Notes: a model not told the origin generated them from the letters alone. DNA of 64,000 nt from an uncultured Collinsella sp. (GCA_900542305.1 UQMU01000001.1:62001-126000); one strand, 5' to 3'; shown: positions 1 to 8,053, numbered from the stretch's first letter. Translations and numbers: made by a program.

Positions 1-1
1 C

Positions 2-1696
2 ATCGTCGACGTGTATCGTCATCAGATTGATGACATGCTGGCCGGGGTCACCGTAGATAAGGACGAGGTAGCCGCCCGCCAGCGCCAGCTCAAGCGCTGC
101 TTCAACCGCGACTTTACGCACGCCTATCAGGACGGCACCTCGGGCGACGAGATGATGAGCTATGAGCGTTCCAACAACCGCGGCCAGATCGTAGGCACGG
201 TACTGGGCAGCCGTCTGGCCAACCGCGATGTGCGCGGCCTCAAGCCCGACGACCGCCGTCGGCGCGCCGCCATCGCCCGCATTGAACTGTTTGAGCCCGT
301 GGGCAAGGGCGACCTGCTGGAGCTTCGCCACGATGACGAGTTTGACCAGTTCCTGACCACCATTGCCGCCGAGGATGCCGCCGCGGGCGATGTCATCGAG
401 TGCCGCGTGCCCCGAAGCATGCCCGAGGGCTGCCGCGTGCGCGTGATTCGCAGCCAGCGTGCCATCGACGCCGCCGGGGCTGCGCTCAAGCGCGATGTCC
501 TGCGCCGCCGCGCCGTAGACGTGTCCGTTGTGGCACGTCTGGGCGAGCCGTTTACCGTTACGCTCACCTGCTGCGACGACCCCTCGTTCGCCGCCACCGC
601 TACGGGCTTTACCGTCGAGGCCGCCAAGACCCGCGCCGTCGAGGCATCCGATCTGGTTGAGCACGTCGGGCGCATGGGCTCCTCTCCCTTTGAGGCCGCA
701 AGCTTTGACGTTTCGCTCGACGCCGGCTGCGGTATGGGCTTTTCCGCCGTGCACAAGGTGCGCGCCGCCGCTTGTAAGGCGCTGGAAGAGGCCATTCTGG
801 CACCGTACGAGGAGCGCGAGAAAACGCTCGAGTTGCCGGTGCTCGACAAATGTACGCGACCCATGCCCGAGCACTACCGCGACGAGCCGCAGATCTGCGC
901 CACCGTCAACACGCTCGAAGCCGCCGAGGCAGCTCGTGCCGAGGGCGCCACGCGCATCTATATGACCACCGATGCGCTCGAGGCCGCCGGTGTCTCCCCC
1001 GCCGATGCATTTGAGCAGGGCATCGTACCCGTACTCGACGAGGTCTGCCGCGCCGTTGACCACGTACGCGTCGATCCCTGGATCAATGCCGGAGCCACCG
1101 TCGCCGTCGGCAATATCTCCGAGCTCGCCGTAGCCGCGCATGCCGGCGCCACGGCCGAGATTCGCTCTTGCCTGCCGGTGCACAACACGCCCTGCATGGA
1201 GGCGCTTGCCGGGCGCGGAGCCGGTGCGTTTTGGCTCTCGCCCGAGATCACACTCGACGAGATTGTCTCGCTCGGAGCCGCCGCGCCCGCGGCTCTGGGC
1301 ATCACCGTCTTTGGCCGCCCGCGCGTCATGACAAGCGAGCATTGCATTCTGCAGGTTGCCAACGGCTGCATCCACGATTGTGCCAACTGCCGCCTGCGTG
1401 CCCGCAAGCTCTCGCTCAAGAATATCGACGGAAAGGTCATGCCCGTCCGCACCGACATCCACGGCCGCTCTCGCTTGTACGACGCCTACCCCATCGACCT
1501 CACACCGCAGGTTCCTCAGCTGCTCAATGCCGGCGTGCGTCGTCTCATGGTTGACGGAACCCTGCTCGAGGCCGATGAGATTGGCCGTGCCGTCGCTCGC
1601 GTCCGTCGCGCCGTCGAGGCGGCTCAAGCCGGCCGCAAGCCCGCCGCCCGCCTACGCGGGGCGACCTCGGGCTGCATGTTTGTGGGAATCAGCTAA
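2..1696 (+). CDS. U32 family peptidase, C-terminal part (5' end outside window)
   Basis: The reading frame is open to the left edge, so the N-terminus lies outside the window and about 564 residues are visible. The protein resembles the C-terminal part of large U32 (collagenase-like) peptidases. It has a long alpha/beta middle region like the DUF3656 segment of this family, then a late barrel-like segment with a Cys cluster (CIHDCANC, near visible residue 456). Long U32 proteins of this kind are often peptidases or RNA-modification factors of the RlhA/TrhP type. Which substrate is used here cannot be told from sequence. The stop is followed 15 bases later by the RluA gene on the same strand, so the two are probably co-transcribed, and a shared RNA-modification context is possible but only inferred. 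Confidence 0.8.
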   Translation: MVDVYRHQIDDMLAGVTVDKDEVAARQRQLKRCFNRDFTHAYQDGTSGDEMMSYERSNNRGQIVGTVLGSRLANRDVRGLKPDDRRRRAAIARIELFEPVGKGDLLELRHDDEFDQFLTTIAAEDAAAGDVIECRVPRSMPEGCRVRVIRSQRAIDAAGAALKRDVLRRRAVDVSVVARLGEPFTVTLTCCDDPSFAATATGFTVEAAKTRAVEASDLVEHVGRMGSSPFEAASFDVSLDAGCGMGFSAVHKVRAAACKALEEAILAPYEEREKTLELPVLDKCTRPMPEHYRDEPQICATVNTLEAAEAARAEGATRIYMTTDALEAAGVSPADAFEQGIVPVLDEVCRAVDHVRVDPWINAGATVAVGNISELAVAAHAGATAEIRSCLPVHNTPCMEALAGRGAGAFWLSPEITLDEIVSLGAAAPAALGITVFGRPRVMTSEHCILQVANGCIHDCANCRLRARKLSLKNIDGKVMPVRTDIHGRSRLYDAYPIDLTPQVPQLLNAGVRRLMVDGTLLEADEIGRAVARVRRAVEAAQAGRKPAARLRGATSGCMFVGIS

Positions 1697-1711
1697 CCGA
1701 AAGGCTTACAC

Positions 1712-2371
1712 GTGAACGAAGAACCTCAAGTCCTCTACTGCGACGCTTGGCTCATGGCCATCGACAAGCCCGCCGGCATGATCGTCCACGGCGACGGCAC
1801 CGGCGAGCGCACGCTTACCGACTACGCCAGCGACCTGCTGCTGGCCATGGGCGACGGCTTTGCCGCGACTGACATGCAGCCGCTCAACCGTCTGGACCGC
1901 AACACCACCGGCGTGGTGCTGTTTTCGCTCGACAAACAGACGCAGCCCGCTTTTGACCAGATGGTGATCGACCACGCCTTCGAAAAGCACTATCTGGCGC
2001 TGGCCGAGGGCAAGATCGACTGGAACGAGAAGCTCATCGACATGCCCATCGCCCGCGATCGCCACGATAGCCGCAAGATGCGTGTCGGCGCCAGCGGAAA
2101 GCCCTCTCAGACGCGCGTCAAGGTACTCAAGCGTCTTAAGAGTCGCCGTGGCCTGCCCACGCGCTCGTATATCGATGTCGAGTTGCTCACCGGCCGCAAG
2201 CACCAAATCCGCGTGCATCTGGCGAGCGAGCGTCATCCCCTGGTTGGCGACGACCTGTACGGAACGCCGCGCCCCTGTGGCCTGATGCTCCACGCCCACA
2301 GCGTGTCCTTTACGCATCCCGTAACCGGCGAGCACATCCACATCGAAGCCCCCTGCCCCTGGGAGCCCTAA
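1712..2371 (+). CDS. RluA-family pseudouridine synthase
   Basis: The product is 219 residues and isomerises uridine to pseudouridine in rRNA or tRNA. The family motif reads NRLDRNTTG, with the catalytic Asp at about residue 62. The C-terminal part carries the GRKHQIRVHL segment typical of RluA/RluC/RluD enzymes. There is no N-terminal S4 domain; the protein begins almost directly with the catalytic fold, as in RluA and TruC. The GTG start is chosen because GAAAGG lies at a good distance upstream and the next Met is well inside the fold. The gene follows the U32 gene closely and ends just before a hairpin terminator. The exact target uridine is unknown. Confidence 0.87.
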   Translation: MNEEPQVLYCDAWLMAIDKPAGMIVHGDGTGERTLTDYASDLLLAMGDGFAATDMQPLNRLDRNTTGVVLFSLDKQTQPAFDQMVIDHAFEKHYLALAEGKIDWNEKLIDMPIARDRHDSRKMRVGASGKPSQTRVKVLKRLKSRRGLPTRSYIDVELLTGRKHQIRVHLASERHPLVGDDLYGTPRPCGLMLHAHSVSFTHPVTGEHIHIEAPCPWEP

Positions 2372-2373
2372 AG

Positions 2374-2415
2374 TCTGTCGAAAATGGACAGGTTTATTTT
2401 GGCAGGTTTTATCTG
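2374..2415 (+). repeat. GGACAG-loop repeat hairpin, copy 1
   Basis: This starts just after the RluA gene stop codon. It contains GGACAGGTTTATTTTGG followed by AGGTTTTATCTG. The same block recurs almost base for base at 28359-28400 and 56538-56578, and in inverse orientation at 30172-30210. In the other copies the flanks pair as a hairpin with the GGGACAG segment in the loop; here the left arm is degenerate. Confidence 0.7.
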
Positions 2416-2424
2416 GACAAACGT

Positions 2425-2466
2425 CAAAACCACCACATAGGTTCCTACCCCTTCGCGGTGGTTTTG
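2425..2466 (+). terminator. Intrinsic terminator after the RluA gene
   Basis: CAAAACCACC pairs with GGTGGTTTTG across a 22-base loop, and the 3' arm supplies the T-run. The hairpin lies at the end of the + strand U32/RluA unit. The DeoR gene ends convergently a few bases further on, so it may stop both transcripts. Confidence 0.7.
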
Positions 2467-2487
2467 GCGTTTGCCCGTCCCCTGCTG

Positions 2488-3234
2488 TTAGACCGTGATG
2501 ACGTTGTCCATCGACTGGTACTTGGCGGGCACCTCGCCCGCGGTGATAACCGTTGCGTCGCGGAAGTCCGCGAATTTTACGGGAGCCACCATGCCAAACT
2601 TACTGGCGTCCGAGATTACGAAGCGTTTGGCTGTATGGCGCATCGAGATACGCTTGACCTGCGCTTCCTCGATATCGGGCGTCGTAAAGCCCTGCTCGGC
2701 GGCAATGCCGTTAGAACCCCAAAAACCGCAGTTAAAGTTGTAGCGGTCTAGGGTTGCCAGAGCATCGGGGCCAACGAGCGCCTCGGTCTCGGGTTTAAGC
2801 TCGCCGCCCAGCACCACGGTGCGCATGCCGCGCACAGCGAGATGCTGAGCATGGAGCACGGAATCAGTCACATAGGTGACCGATTCGAGATGCGGAAGAT
2901 GCTCGATGAGTCTGAGCGTTGTCGAACCCGAATCGATGTACACAAAGCTCTCGGGCTCCACGAGCGCCGCGGCGCGGGCGCAGATACGCTCCTTGTCGTC
3001 GTTATGGAGATCACTGCGCTCACTGATCGTTAGGTCGCGCGTCACGTGCGCGCGCTCAAGACTTGTCGCGCCACCGTGCACCTTGGCGATGCGGTGCGCT
3101 CGGTCGAGCGTCTGCAGGTCGCGCCGAATGGTAGACGCTGTCACGCCCAGGGCCTCAGCAAGCTCCGGCACGGTAACCGAGCCAGCTCGCTGCACCATCG
3201 ACACGATCGCGTTGAGCCTATCTTCCGCAAGCAT
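2488..3234 (-). CDS. DeoR/GlpR-family transcriptional regulator
   Basis: The product is 248 residues. Residues 1-57 form the DeoR-type winged helix-turn-helix (VPELAEALGVTASTIRRDL is the recognition region). The rest is the sugar-phosphate-sensing DeoR C-terminal domain, with the conserved YIDSGSTT and GGEL segments. Such proteins are usually repressors released by a phosphorylated sugar. The start codon lies 3 bases after the stop of the upstream dehydrogenase gene, so the two form an operon and the regulator probably controls its own unit. A direct-repeat array at 4446-4506, upstream of the operon, is the likely operator. The effector is not predictable. Confidence 0.87.
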   Translation of the reverse strand: MLAEDRLNAIVSMVQRAGSVTVPELAEALGVTASTIRRDLQTLDRAHRIAKVHGGATSLERAHVTRDLTISERSDLHNDDKERICARAAALVEPESFVYIDSGSTTLRLIEHLPHLESVTYVTDSVLHAQHLAVRGMRTVVLGGELKPETEALVGPDALATLDRYNFNCGFWGSNGIAAEQGFTTPDIEEAQVKRISMRHTAKRFVISDASKFGMVAPVKFADFRDATVITAGEVPAKYQSMDNVITV

Positions 3235-3237
3235 CGC

Positions 3238-4317
3238 TTACTCCTCCTCGGGGTACACAACTCCCCAGTCGGCGCGGAGCTTGGTCATAAGCTCCATAAC
3301 ATCAGAAGCATAGCCCAGAAGCTCACGCTTCGAATCATCGCCGGCAACGGCCCTCTCCAGGTCGGCCATCTCGTAGCACAGAGCGTATGCCTCGGTGCCA
3401 GCGTGGACCTCCTCACGGTGACCGTCTGCAGTCCACACGATGGTCGCGTGATCGGCACGCGGATAATCGTTGACCTCGATATAGCACTTGTCGAAGCTAA
3501 TGACCGAACGCTTGGGCTGCTTGGAGTGGAGCGTAAGGCTCACCACGCCCAGCTGCTGTTCGGCATTACGGCAGACGATGCCGCCCGCAACGTCAACACC
3601 GGTCTCGCAGGTGTTGCCCAGCGAAACGACCTCAGCGGGCTGGCTTGCCATAAAGAGACGCATGACGGACAGGGCATACACGCCAATATCGAGCATGGCA
3701 CCGCCAGCAAGGTTGCGGTTGTAGAAGCGATTGGTCAGATCGCCGTACTCCTTATAGCTACCAAAGTTGAGCTGAGCAAGGTTCATACGGCCAAAGTCGC
3801 CCGCATCCATGCGACGGCGCAGCTCCTGATACAGCGGCATGTGGAGCACCGTGGTGGCATCCATAAGAACCACGTTGTGCTCGTCGGCGATGGCACGGGC
3901 CTCGTCAAGCTCGGCGGAATTGAGGGTAATGGCCTTCTCGCAGAGCACGTGCTTGCCGGCGGCCAGCGCAGCACGCAGATAGGTGATATGCGTGTTGTGC
4001 GGCGTGGTGATATAGACGGCGTCGATGTCCGGATCGGCGTAGAGGTCCTCGACCGTCTCGTACACCTTCTCGACGCCATACTGCTCGGCAAAAGCCTGAG
4101 CCTTGGTGAGCGTGCGGTTGGCAACGCTCGTAAGCTTGCGGCCGGCCAGGGCAAGGGACTGAGCCATCTGGTTCGCGATAACACCGCACCCGATCACTGC
4201 CCAACGAAGCTCGGGAGCCGTAAAGATGTCGTTTGGGAACGGCTGATTCTGGACCGAGGCAAACGCCGCCTTTGCGGCTGCCTCGGCGTCGAGCGGAGCC
4301 TGTTTGGAATCTGCCAT
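3238..4317 (-). CDS. Gfo/Idh/MocA-family oxidoreductase
   Basis: This 359-residue NAD(P)-dependent dehydrogenase has a glycine-rich Rossmann motif (VIGCGVIANQMA) near residue 40. The conserved CEKA segment follows, equivalent to the EKP motif, and then a GFO/IDH/MocA C-terminal domain (GGAMLDIGVY). Relatives act on sugars, inositols or related polyols; the substrate here is unknown. Unusually, an N-terminal extension of about 35 residues precedes the Rossmann fold. The ATG start has AGGAGG upstream. It is the first gene of a two-gene operon with a DeoR-type regulator, which fits a sugar or sugar-alcohol pathway step. Confidence 0.87.
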   Translation of the reverse strand: MADSKQAPLDAEAAAKAAFASVQNQPFPNDIFTAPELRWAVIGCGVIANQMAQSLALAGRKLTSVANRTLTKAQAFAEQYGVEKVYETVEDLYADPDIDAVYITTPHNTHITYLRAALAAGKHVLCEKAITLNSAELDEARAIADEHNVVLMDATTVLHMPLYQELRRRMDAGDFGRMNLAQLNFGSYKEYGDLTNRFYNRNLAGGAMLDIGVYALSVMRLFMASQPAEVVSLGNTCETGVDVAGGIVCRNAEQQLGVVSLTLHSKQPKRSVISFDKCYIEVNDYPRADHATIVWTADGHREEVHAGTEAYALCYEMADLERAVAGDDSKRELLGYASDVMELMTKLRADWGVVYPEEE

Positions 4318-4445
4318 GATGTGCCTCCTGAGTCATCGGAAGTCCTTCATTTCTAACAACCCTATAGTCGCACAATTGCGCGCGTATCTGCTCGTGTTTG
4401 CGTATTTATTTGCTTATCGGTCATTATTTAGCCATAGTTGGCAGA

Positions 4446-4506
4446 TGTTTGCGCAGTTATGCGCATTGTCGCGCAAAACTATGCGCATGAATGCGCATGC
4501 GACGAT
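4446..4506 (-). promoter_or_regulatory. Direct-repeat array upstream of the dehydrogenase/DeoR operon (putative DeoR operators)
   Basis: On the minus strand the octamer-like unit ATGCGCAT/TTGCGC recurs about five times at 10-12 base spacing, roughly one helical turn each. The array is 130-190 bases upstream of the dehydrogenase start. DeoR/GlpR proteins commonly bind clustered direct repeats, and the regulator gene is in the operon, so an operator role is a reasonable inference. No convincing -35/-10 pair was fixed; a weak TATAGG lies at about 4363-4368. Confidence 0.5.
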
Positions 4507-4593
4507 CCTTGTGAAGCATAAAGAGGCGGAACACCAAAGCCCTAAAGAACAGAGTAGGCCGTGATACTCCACCCCTCTGAGGGCATCAGACAT

Positions 4594-4789
4594 CAAAGGA
4601 CCGTCCCAAACTGCCGGCAAAAAGGGAACGTCCCTATGTGCCGGCACCTAGAGACAGTCCCTATGTGCCGCTTTCGTTGAAGCCTATCCCAGATGACCAG
4701 ATAAACAAATCTAAAGACAGTCCCCATCGACTGGTCGTTTAAGAACGTCCCCAACGACTACTCATTTAAGTCTGTCCCCAATGAGTAGG
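4594..4789. repeat. Cluster of GGGAC-loop hairpin repeats
   Basis: Several imperfect units lie in tandem in the gene-free stretch between the dehydrogenase operon promoter and the rplX terminator. Each is a short inverted repeat around a GGGAC or GTCCC loop. One example is CTACTCATT...AAATGAGTAG enclosing GGGGACAGACTTA (minus strand, about 4759-4789). Others are GTCGTT...AAACGAC enclosing GGGGACGTTCTT, and GCCGGCA...TGCCGGC enclosing AGGGAACGTCCCT. The stems differ while the loops are alike. No coding potential is seen here. Confidence 0.7.
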
Positions 4790-4794
4790 AATAG

Positions 4795-4827
4795 AAAAAG
4801 GCCCGGGTGCCGTGGGGCATCCGGGCC
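4795..4827 (-). terminator. Terminator of the rplC-rplX operon
   Basis: A strong hairpin of GGCCCGGATGCC type with a four-base loop lies 30 bases past the rplX stop and is followed by a T-run on the minus strand. It shows that the operon ends here instead of continuing into rplE. Confidence 0.9.
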
Positions 4828-4856
4828 TTTGCTAGCAACTTGATGTTGCGGGCAGC

Positions 4857-5162
4857 TTAGAACTTGTGGCCGCACTTCTTGCAGACGCGCAGCTTGTTCT
4901 TGCCGTCCTTCTCGTGACCGACGCGGGTAACCTTACCGCACTCGGGGCAAACGAGATTGACGTTGGAGGCGTCGATGGGAGCCTCCTGCGAAACGATGCC
5001 GCCCTGCTGGTTGGCAGCGTTGGGCTTGACGGCCTTCTTGACGACCGAAACGCCCTCGACAACGACCCTGTTCTCGGCGGGGAGAGCACGCAGGATAACG
5101 CCCTGCTTGCCGCGATCCTTACCAGAGAGAACCTGGACCTTATCGCCCTTCTTGATATACAT
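4857..5162 (-). CDS. rplX: 50S ribosomal protein L24
   Basis: L24 is an assembly-initiator protein of the large subunit. The 101-residue product starts with the KOW-like segment (KKGDKVQVLSGKDRGKQG). Its C-terminus has a four-cysteine zinc ribbon (CPECG ... CKKCG), seen in many Gram-positive L24 proteins. It is the last gene of the operon, 13 bases after rplN. In most bacteria rplE follows; here a terminator does. Confidence 0.97.
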   Translation of the reverse strand: MYIKKGDKVQVLSGKDRGKQGVILRALPAENRVVVEGVSVVKKAVKPNAANQQGGIVSQEAPIDASNVNLVCPECGKVTRVGHEKDGKNKLRVCKKCGHKF

Positions 5163-5175
5163 ATATCTCCCCTAA

Positions 5176-5544
5176 CTACAGGGTCTCGGGAGCGAGCGAG
5201 ACGATCTTCATGTACTTCTTGTCACGAAGCTCGCGAGCGACGGGCCCGAAGATACGGGTGCCGACGGGCGAACCATCGTTGTTGATGACAACGCAGGCGT
5301 TCTCATCAAAGCGAATGTAGGAGCCATCCTTGCGGCGGATCTCCTTAACGGTGCGAACGACGACGCAACGGACAACGTCCTTCTTCTTGACGTTGGCGCC
5401 AGGGGTAGCCTCCTGGACAGCACCGATGAACACATCGCCGATGCCTGCATAACGACGCTTGGAACCGCCAAGCACCTTGATGCAGCGAATCTTGCGAGCG
5501 CCGGAGTTGTCGGCGACGTTCAGCATGGTTTGCATCTGAATCAT
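5176..5544 (-). CDS. rplN: 50S ribosomal protein L14
   Basis: The 122-residue product is full length for L14. It opens with MIQMQTMLNVADNSGARK and carries the conserved VVRT and NEDGSP-like (NNDGSPVGTRIFGPV) segments. L14 sits at the subunit interface. The upstream spacer to rpsQ is unusually long (118 bases) and structured. AGGAGG-like GGAGGAAC precedes the ATG. Confidence 0.97.
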   Translation of the reverse strand: MIQMQTMLNVADNSGARKIRCIKVLGGSKRRYAGIGDVFIGAVQEATPGANVKKKDVVRCVVVRTVKEIRRKDGSYIRFDENACVVINNDGSPVGTRIFGPVARELRDKKYMKIVSLAPETL

Positions 5545-5569
5545 GGTAGATGTTCCTCCGAACTAAGAA

Positions 5570-5635
5570 CCGAAGAGAGGTGCGCAGCCTTTATGCAGCT
5601 CGTGGTATGCAAGCCAAGCATACGCACATCTTCGG
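5570..5635 (-). other. Structured spacer between rpsQ and rplN
   Basis: Within the 118-base gap, CCGAAGA (5629-5635) can pair with TCTTCGG (5570-5576). Inside it CGCAC pairs with GTGCG, and an inner hairpin GTATGC/GCATAC forms. Nested pairing of this sort inside a ribosomal operon suggests an mRNA regulatory or processing site. The role is inferred. Confidence 0.45.
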
Positions 5636-5662
5636 AAACGTACAAGTCGTAAGAGCGACTGC

Positions 5663-5923
5663 TTATTTAGCGCGCTCGACGACCTCGATGAGGCGCCAAC
5701 GCTTCATCTTGGACATAGGACGGGTCTCCATAACGCGGACGGTGTCGCCCACGCCAGCCGTGCACTCCTCGTCGTGAGCGTGCAGCTTCTTGGAGCTGGT
5801 CATCATCTTGCCGTACTTGGGGTGACGCTTGCGCTCGGTGATGGTGACAACAATGGTCTTGGCACCGGAGACGGAGGTAACGACACCCGTACGGACCTTA
5901 CGCGAGTTACGCGAATCAGTCAT
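5663..5923 (-). CDS. rpsQ: 30S ribosomal protein S17
   Basis: The 86-residue product has the S17 OB-fold signature (GVVTSVSGAKTIVVTI, then VGDTVRVMETRPMSKMKRWRL). S17 binds 16S rRNA early in small-subunit assembly. It lies 16 bases downstream of rpmC, in the standard L16-L29-S17-L14 order. Confidence 0.97.
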   Translation of the reverse strand: MTDSRNSRKVRTGVVTSVSGAKTIVVTITERKRHPKYGKMMTSSKKLHAHDEECTAGVGDTVRVMETRPMSKMKRWRLIEVVERAK

Positions 5924-5939
5924 GTTCTCTCCTTAGGTC

Positions 5940-6155
5940 CTACTCGGCGACAGCGGACTTCTCCGCTGCGATCTCGCGGGCGCGCTGCTCCGTGAGGACG
6001 CGAGCGATGTCCTTCTTCACGGTGTTGACGCGAGCGGTGTTGTCCAGCTGGCTGGTGGCCATCTGGAAACGAAGGTTAAAGAGCTCGGCGCGCATTTCCT
6101 TCAGCTTCTCAACGAGCTGAGCGTCCGAGAGCTCACGAATCTCTGCGGGCTTCAT
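5940..6155 (-). CDS. rpmC: 50S ribosomal protein L29
   Basis: This 71-residue helical protein with the L29 core (LSDAQLVEKLKEMRAELFNL) sits near the peptide exit. Its ATG overlaps the rplP stop as TAATG, which implies translational coupling. Confidence 0.96.
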   Translation of the reverse strand: MKPAEIRELSDAQLVEKLKEMRAELFNLRFQMATSQLDNTARVNTVKKDIARVLTEQRAREIAAEKSAVAE

Positions 6156-6658
6156 TAGTTCTCCTCCTTGGCGGCGGCGGCGTCCTCAGCAGCCCACTTG
6201 GCCTCGAGAGCGGCCTCCTCAGCCATCTCCTTCTCGATGCGCTGCTCAGCGTTCTTAGCAGCAACAATCTTGGTCTTGATGGGGAGCTTGTGCTGCGCAA
6301 GACGCAGAGCCTCGCGAGCGACCTCCTCGGGAACACCCTTGACCTCGAACATGATGCGGCCGGGCTTGACGACGGCCACCCACTCCTCGGGGTTACCCTT
6401 ACCAGAACCCATGCGAGTCTCGGCAGGCTTCTTGGTGATGGGCTTATCGGGGAAGATCGTGATGTAGACACGACCGCCACGCTTCATGTAGCGGGTCATG
6501 GCAATACGAGCGGCCTCGATCTGACGGTTGGTGATCCAATGGGCCTCGAGAGCCTGGATACCAAACTCGCCGAAATGCAGCTCGGTATTACCCTTGGCCT
6601 GGCCCTTCATGGAGCCACGCTGCACCTTGCGGTGAAGAATACGCTTAGGGGCAAGCAC
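6155..6658 (-). CDS. rplP: 50S ribosomal protein L16
   Basis: L16 lies at the A-site and peptidyl transferase region. The core (KVQRGSMKGQAKGNTELHFG, ITNRQIEAARIAMTR) is normal. The chain is 167 residues, against roughly 137-146 in most bacteria. The excess is a C-terminal Ala/Glu-rich tail after the usual end (EKEMAEEAALEAKWAAEDA). The GTG start overlaps the rpsC stop (TAGTG). Confidence 0.96.
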   Translation of the reverse strand: MLAPKRILHRKVQRGSMKGQAKGNTELHFGEFGIQALEAHWITNRQIEAARIAMTRYMKRGGRVYITIFPDKPITKKPAETRMGSGKGNPEEWVAVVKPGRIMFEVKGVPEEVAREALRLAQHKLPIKTKIVAAKNAEQRIEKEMAEEAALEAKWAAEDAAAAKEEN

Positions 6659-7368
6659 TACTGACCCCTCCTCTCGGAGTTACGACGACGAGGACGGGAA
6701 GAGCCCTCGAGTGCAGGGTTGGGAACAGGCTGGCCCGGGAGCTTCTCGCCCAGGTAAATCCAGACCTTCACGCCGCAAGCGCCCATGGTGGTGCTGGCGA
6801 CAGCCGTGCCGTAGTCGATCTTGGCACGGAGGGTGTGCAGAGGCACGCGACCCTCGCGGTACCACTCACGACGGCCCATCTCGGCACCGCCGAGACGACC
6901 GGAGCACTGGATACGGATGCCCTTAGCGCCGGCCTTGCGGGCGGACTGGACAGCCTTGCGCATAGCGCGACGGAAGGCAACGCGGCCCTCGAGCTGCTCG
7001 GCGATAGACTGAGCAACGAGGTTGGCGTCGAGCTCGGGGCGCTTGATCTCGACAACGTCGACGGAGAGCTGGCCCTTGGAGACGCCAGCGACCTTCTCGA
7101 GCTCGGTGCGGAGGGTATCGATCTCGGCACCCTTCTTACCGATGACAACGCCGGGGCGAGCGGTGAGGATAATGACCTTCACCTTGTCGCCAGCGCGCTC
7201 GATCTCGACGCGGGAGACAGCTGCGCGGGAAAGACGCTTCTCGAGGTACTTGCGGATCTCGAGATCGTTACCGAGGGTCTTAGCGTAATCCTTCTCTGCG
7301 AACCAGCGGGAGCGCCAGTTCTCGGTGATGCCAAGACGGAAGCCGGTGGGGTAGACTTTCTGACCCAT
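6658..7368 (-). CDS. rpsC: 30S ribosomal protein S3
   Basis: The 236-residue product contains the KH domain (GKKGAEIDTLR near residue 90) and the C-terminal S3 domain (GAKGIRIQCSGRLGGAEM). S3 forms part of the mRNA entry site. The C-terminus ends in an Arg-rich tail (SSRPRRRNSERRGQ). It lies 6 bases after rplV. Confidence 0.97.
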   Translation of the reverse strand: MGQKVYPTGFRLGITENWRSRWFAEKDYAKTLGNDLEIRKYLEKRLSRAAVSRVEIERAGDKVKVIILTARPGVVIGKKGAEIDTLRTELEKVAGVSKGQLSVDVVEIKRPELDANLVAQSIAEQLEGRVAFRRAMRKAVQSARKAGAKGIRIQCSGRLGGAEMGRREWYREGRVPLHTLRAKIDYGTAVASTTMGACGVKVWIYLGEKLPGQPVPNPALEGSSRPRRRNSERRGQ

Positions 7369-7374
7369 ACAGCT

Positions 7375-7746
7375 TTACGCCTCCTTTCGAGGAGCAACGA
7401 CGACGGTGATGTGGGAAGTACGCTTCAGAATACGAGAAGCGGAACCCTTGGCGCGGGGACGGATGCGCTTAAGCGTCGGACCCTCGTCAACATAGGCAGC
7501 GGCGACAACCAGGTTGTCGGCACGCAGACCGTTGTTGTTCTCGGCGTTCGCAACGGCGGAACGGAGAACCTTCTCGACATCCACGGCGACGGCGCGGTCG
7601 CAGAAGTGGAGGATGTCGAAGGCCTGAGCGACAGGCTTGCGGCGGATCAGATCGACCACCAGGCGGGCCTTGCTGGGGGAAACACGCACGTACTTAGCGA
7701 CGGCGCGAACCTCGGTGGCCTCAGTTTCAATAGACTTAGTTGCCAT
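7375..7746 (-). CDS. rplV: 50S ribosomal protein L22
   Basis: The 123-residue product has the L22 core (AVAKYVRVSPSKARLVVDLI) and the extended loop that reaches the exit tunnel (PRAKGSASRILKRTSHITVVV). It is about 12 residues longer than E. coli L22 at the N-terminus. It lies in the standard order between rpsS and rpsC. Confidence 0.97.
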   Translation of the reverse strand: MATKSIETEATEVRAVAKYVRVSPSKARLVVDLIRRKPVAQAFDILHFCDRAVAVDVEKVLRSAVANAENNNGLRADNLVVAAAYVDEGPTLKRIRPRAKGSASRILKRTSHITVVVAPRKEA

Positions 7747-7760
7747 TTACGGTTAACCCC

Positions 7761-8021
7761 CTATTTGGCCTTGTGGCCACGGAACGTACGAGTCGGCGCG
7801 AACTCGCCGAGCTTGTGACCAACCATGGACTCGGTAACATACACGGGCACATGCTTGCGGCCGTCGTGGACGGCGATGGTGTGACCAACCATCTCGGGGA
7901 AGATGGTGGACGCGCGGGACCAGGTCTTCACGACGTCCTTCTTGCCAGCCTCGTTCATCGCGGTGATACGCGAGAGAAGGCGAGTCTCCACGAACGGGCC
8001 CTTTTTGAGACTTCTGCTCAT
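7761..8021 (-). CDS. rpsS: 30S ribosomal protein S19
   Basis: The 86-residue product is a complete S19 (MSRSLKKGPFVETRLL, then the conserved VGHKLGEFAPTRTFRGH). S19 sits in the small-subunit head. AGGAGA precedes the ATG, and the gap from rplB is 32 bases. Confidence 0.97.
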   Translation of the reverse strand: MSRSLKKGPFVETRLLSRITAMNEAGKKDVVKTWSRASTIFPEMVGHTIAVHDGRKHVPVYVTESMVGHKLGEFAPTRTFRGHKAK

Positions 8022-8053
8022 AAGTGCTTTCTCCTAAAACTCGGTATCCGAAA

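Noticed and set aside
4304..4564. 86-codon plus-strand frame in the gap before the dehydrogenase gene
   Set aside because: No ribosome-binding site; it lies over promoter and operator-like repeats; composition is non-coding.
4594..4789. CRISPR array
   Set aside because: Units are not identical, spacing is irregular, each is a hairpin, and there are no cas genes.
6835..7818. Long plus-strand frame opposite rpsC and rplV
   Set aside because: Antisense shadow of clear ribosomal protein genes.
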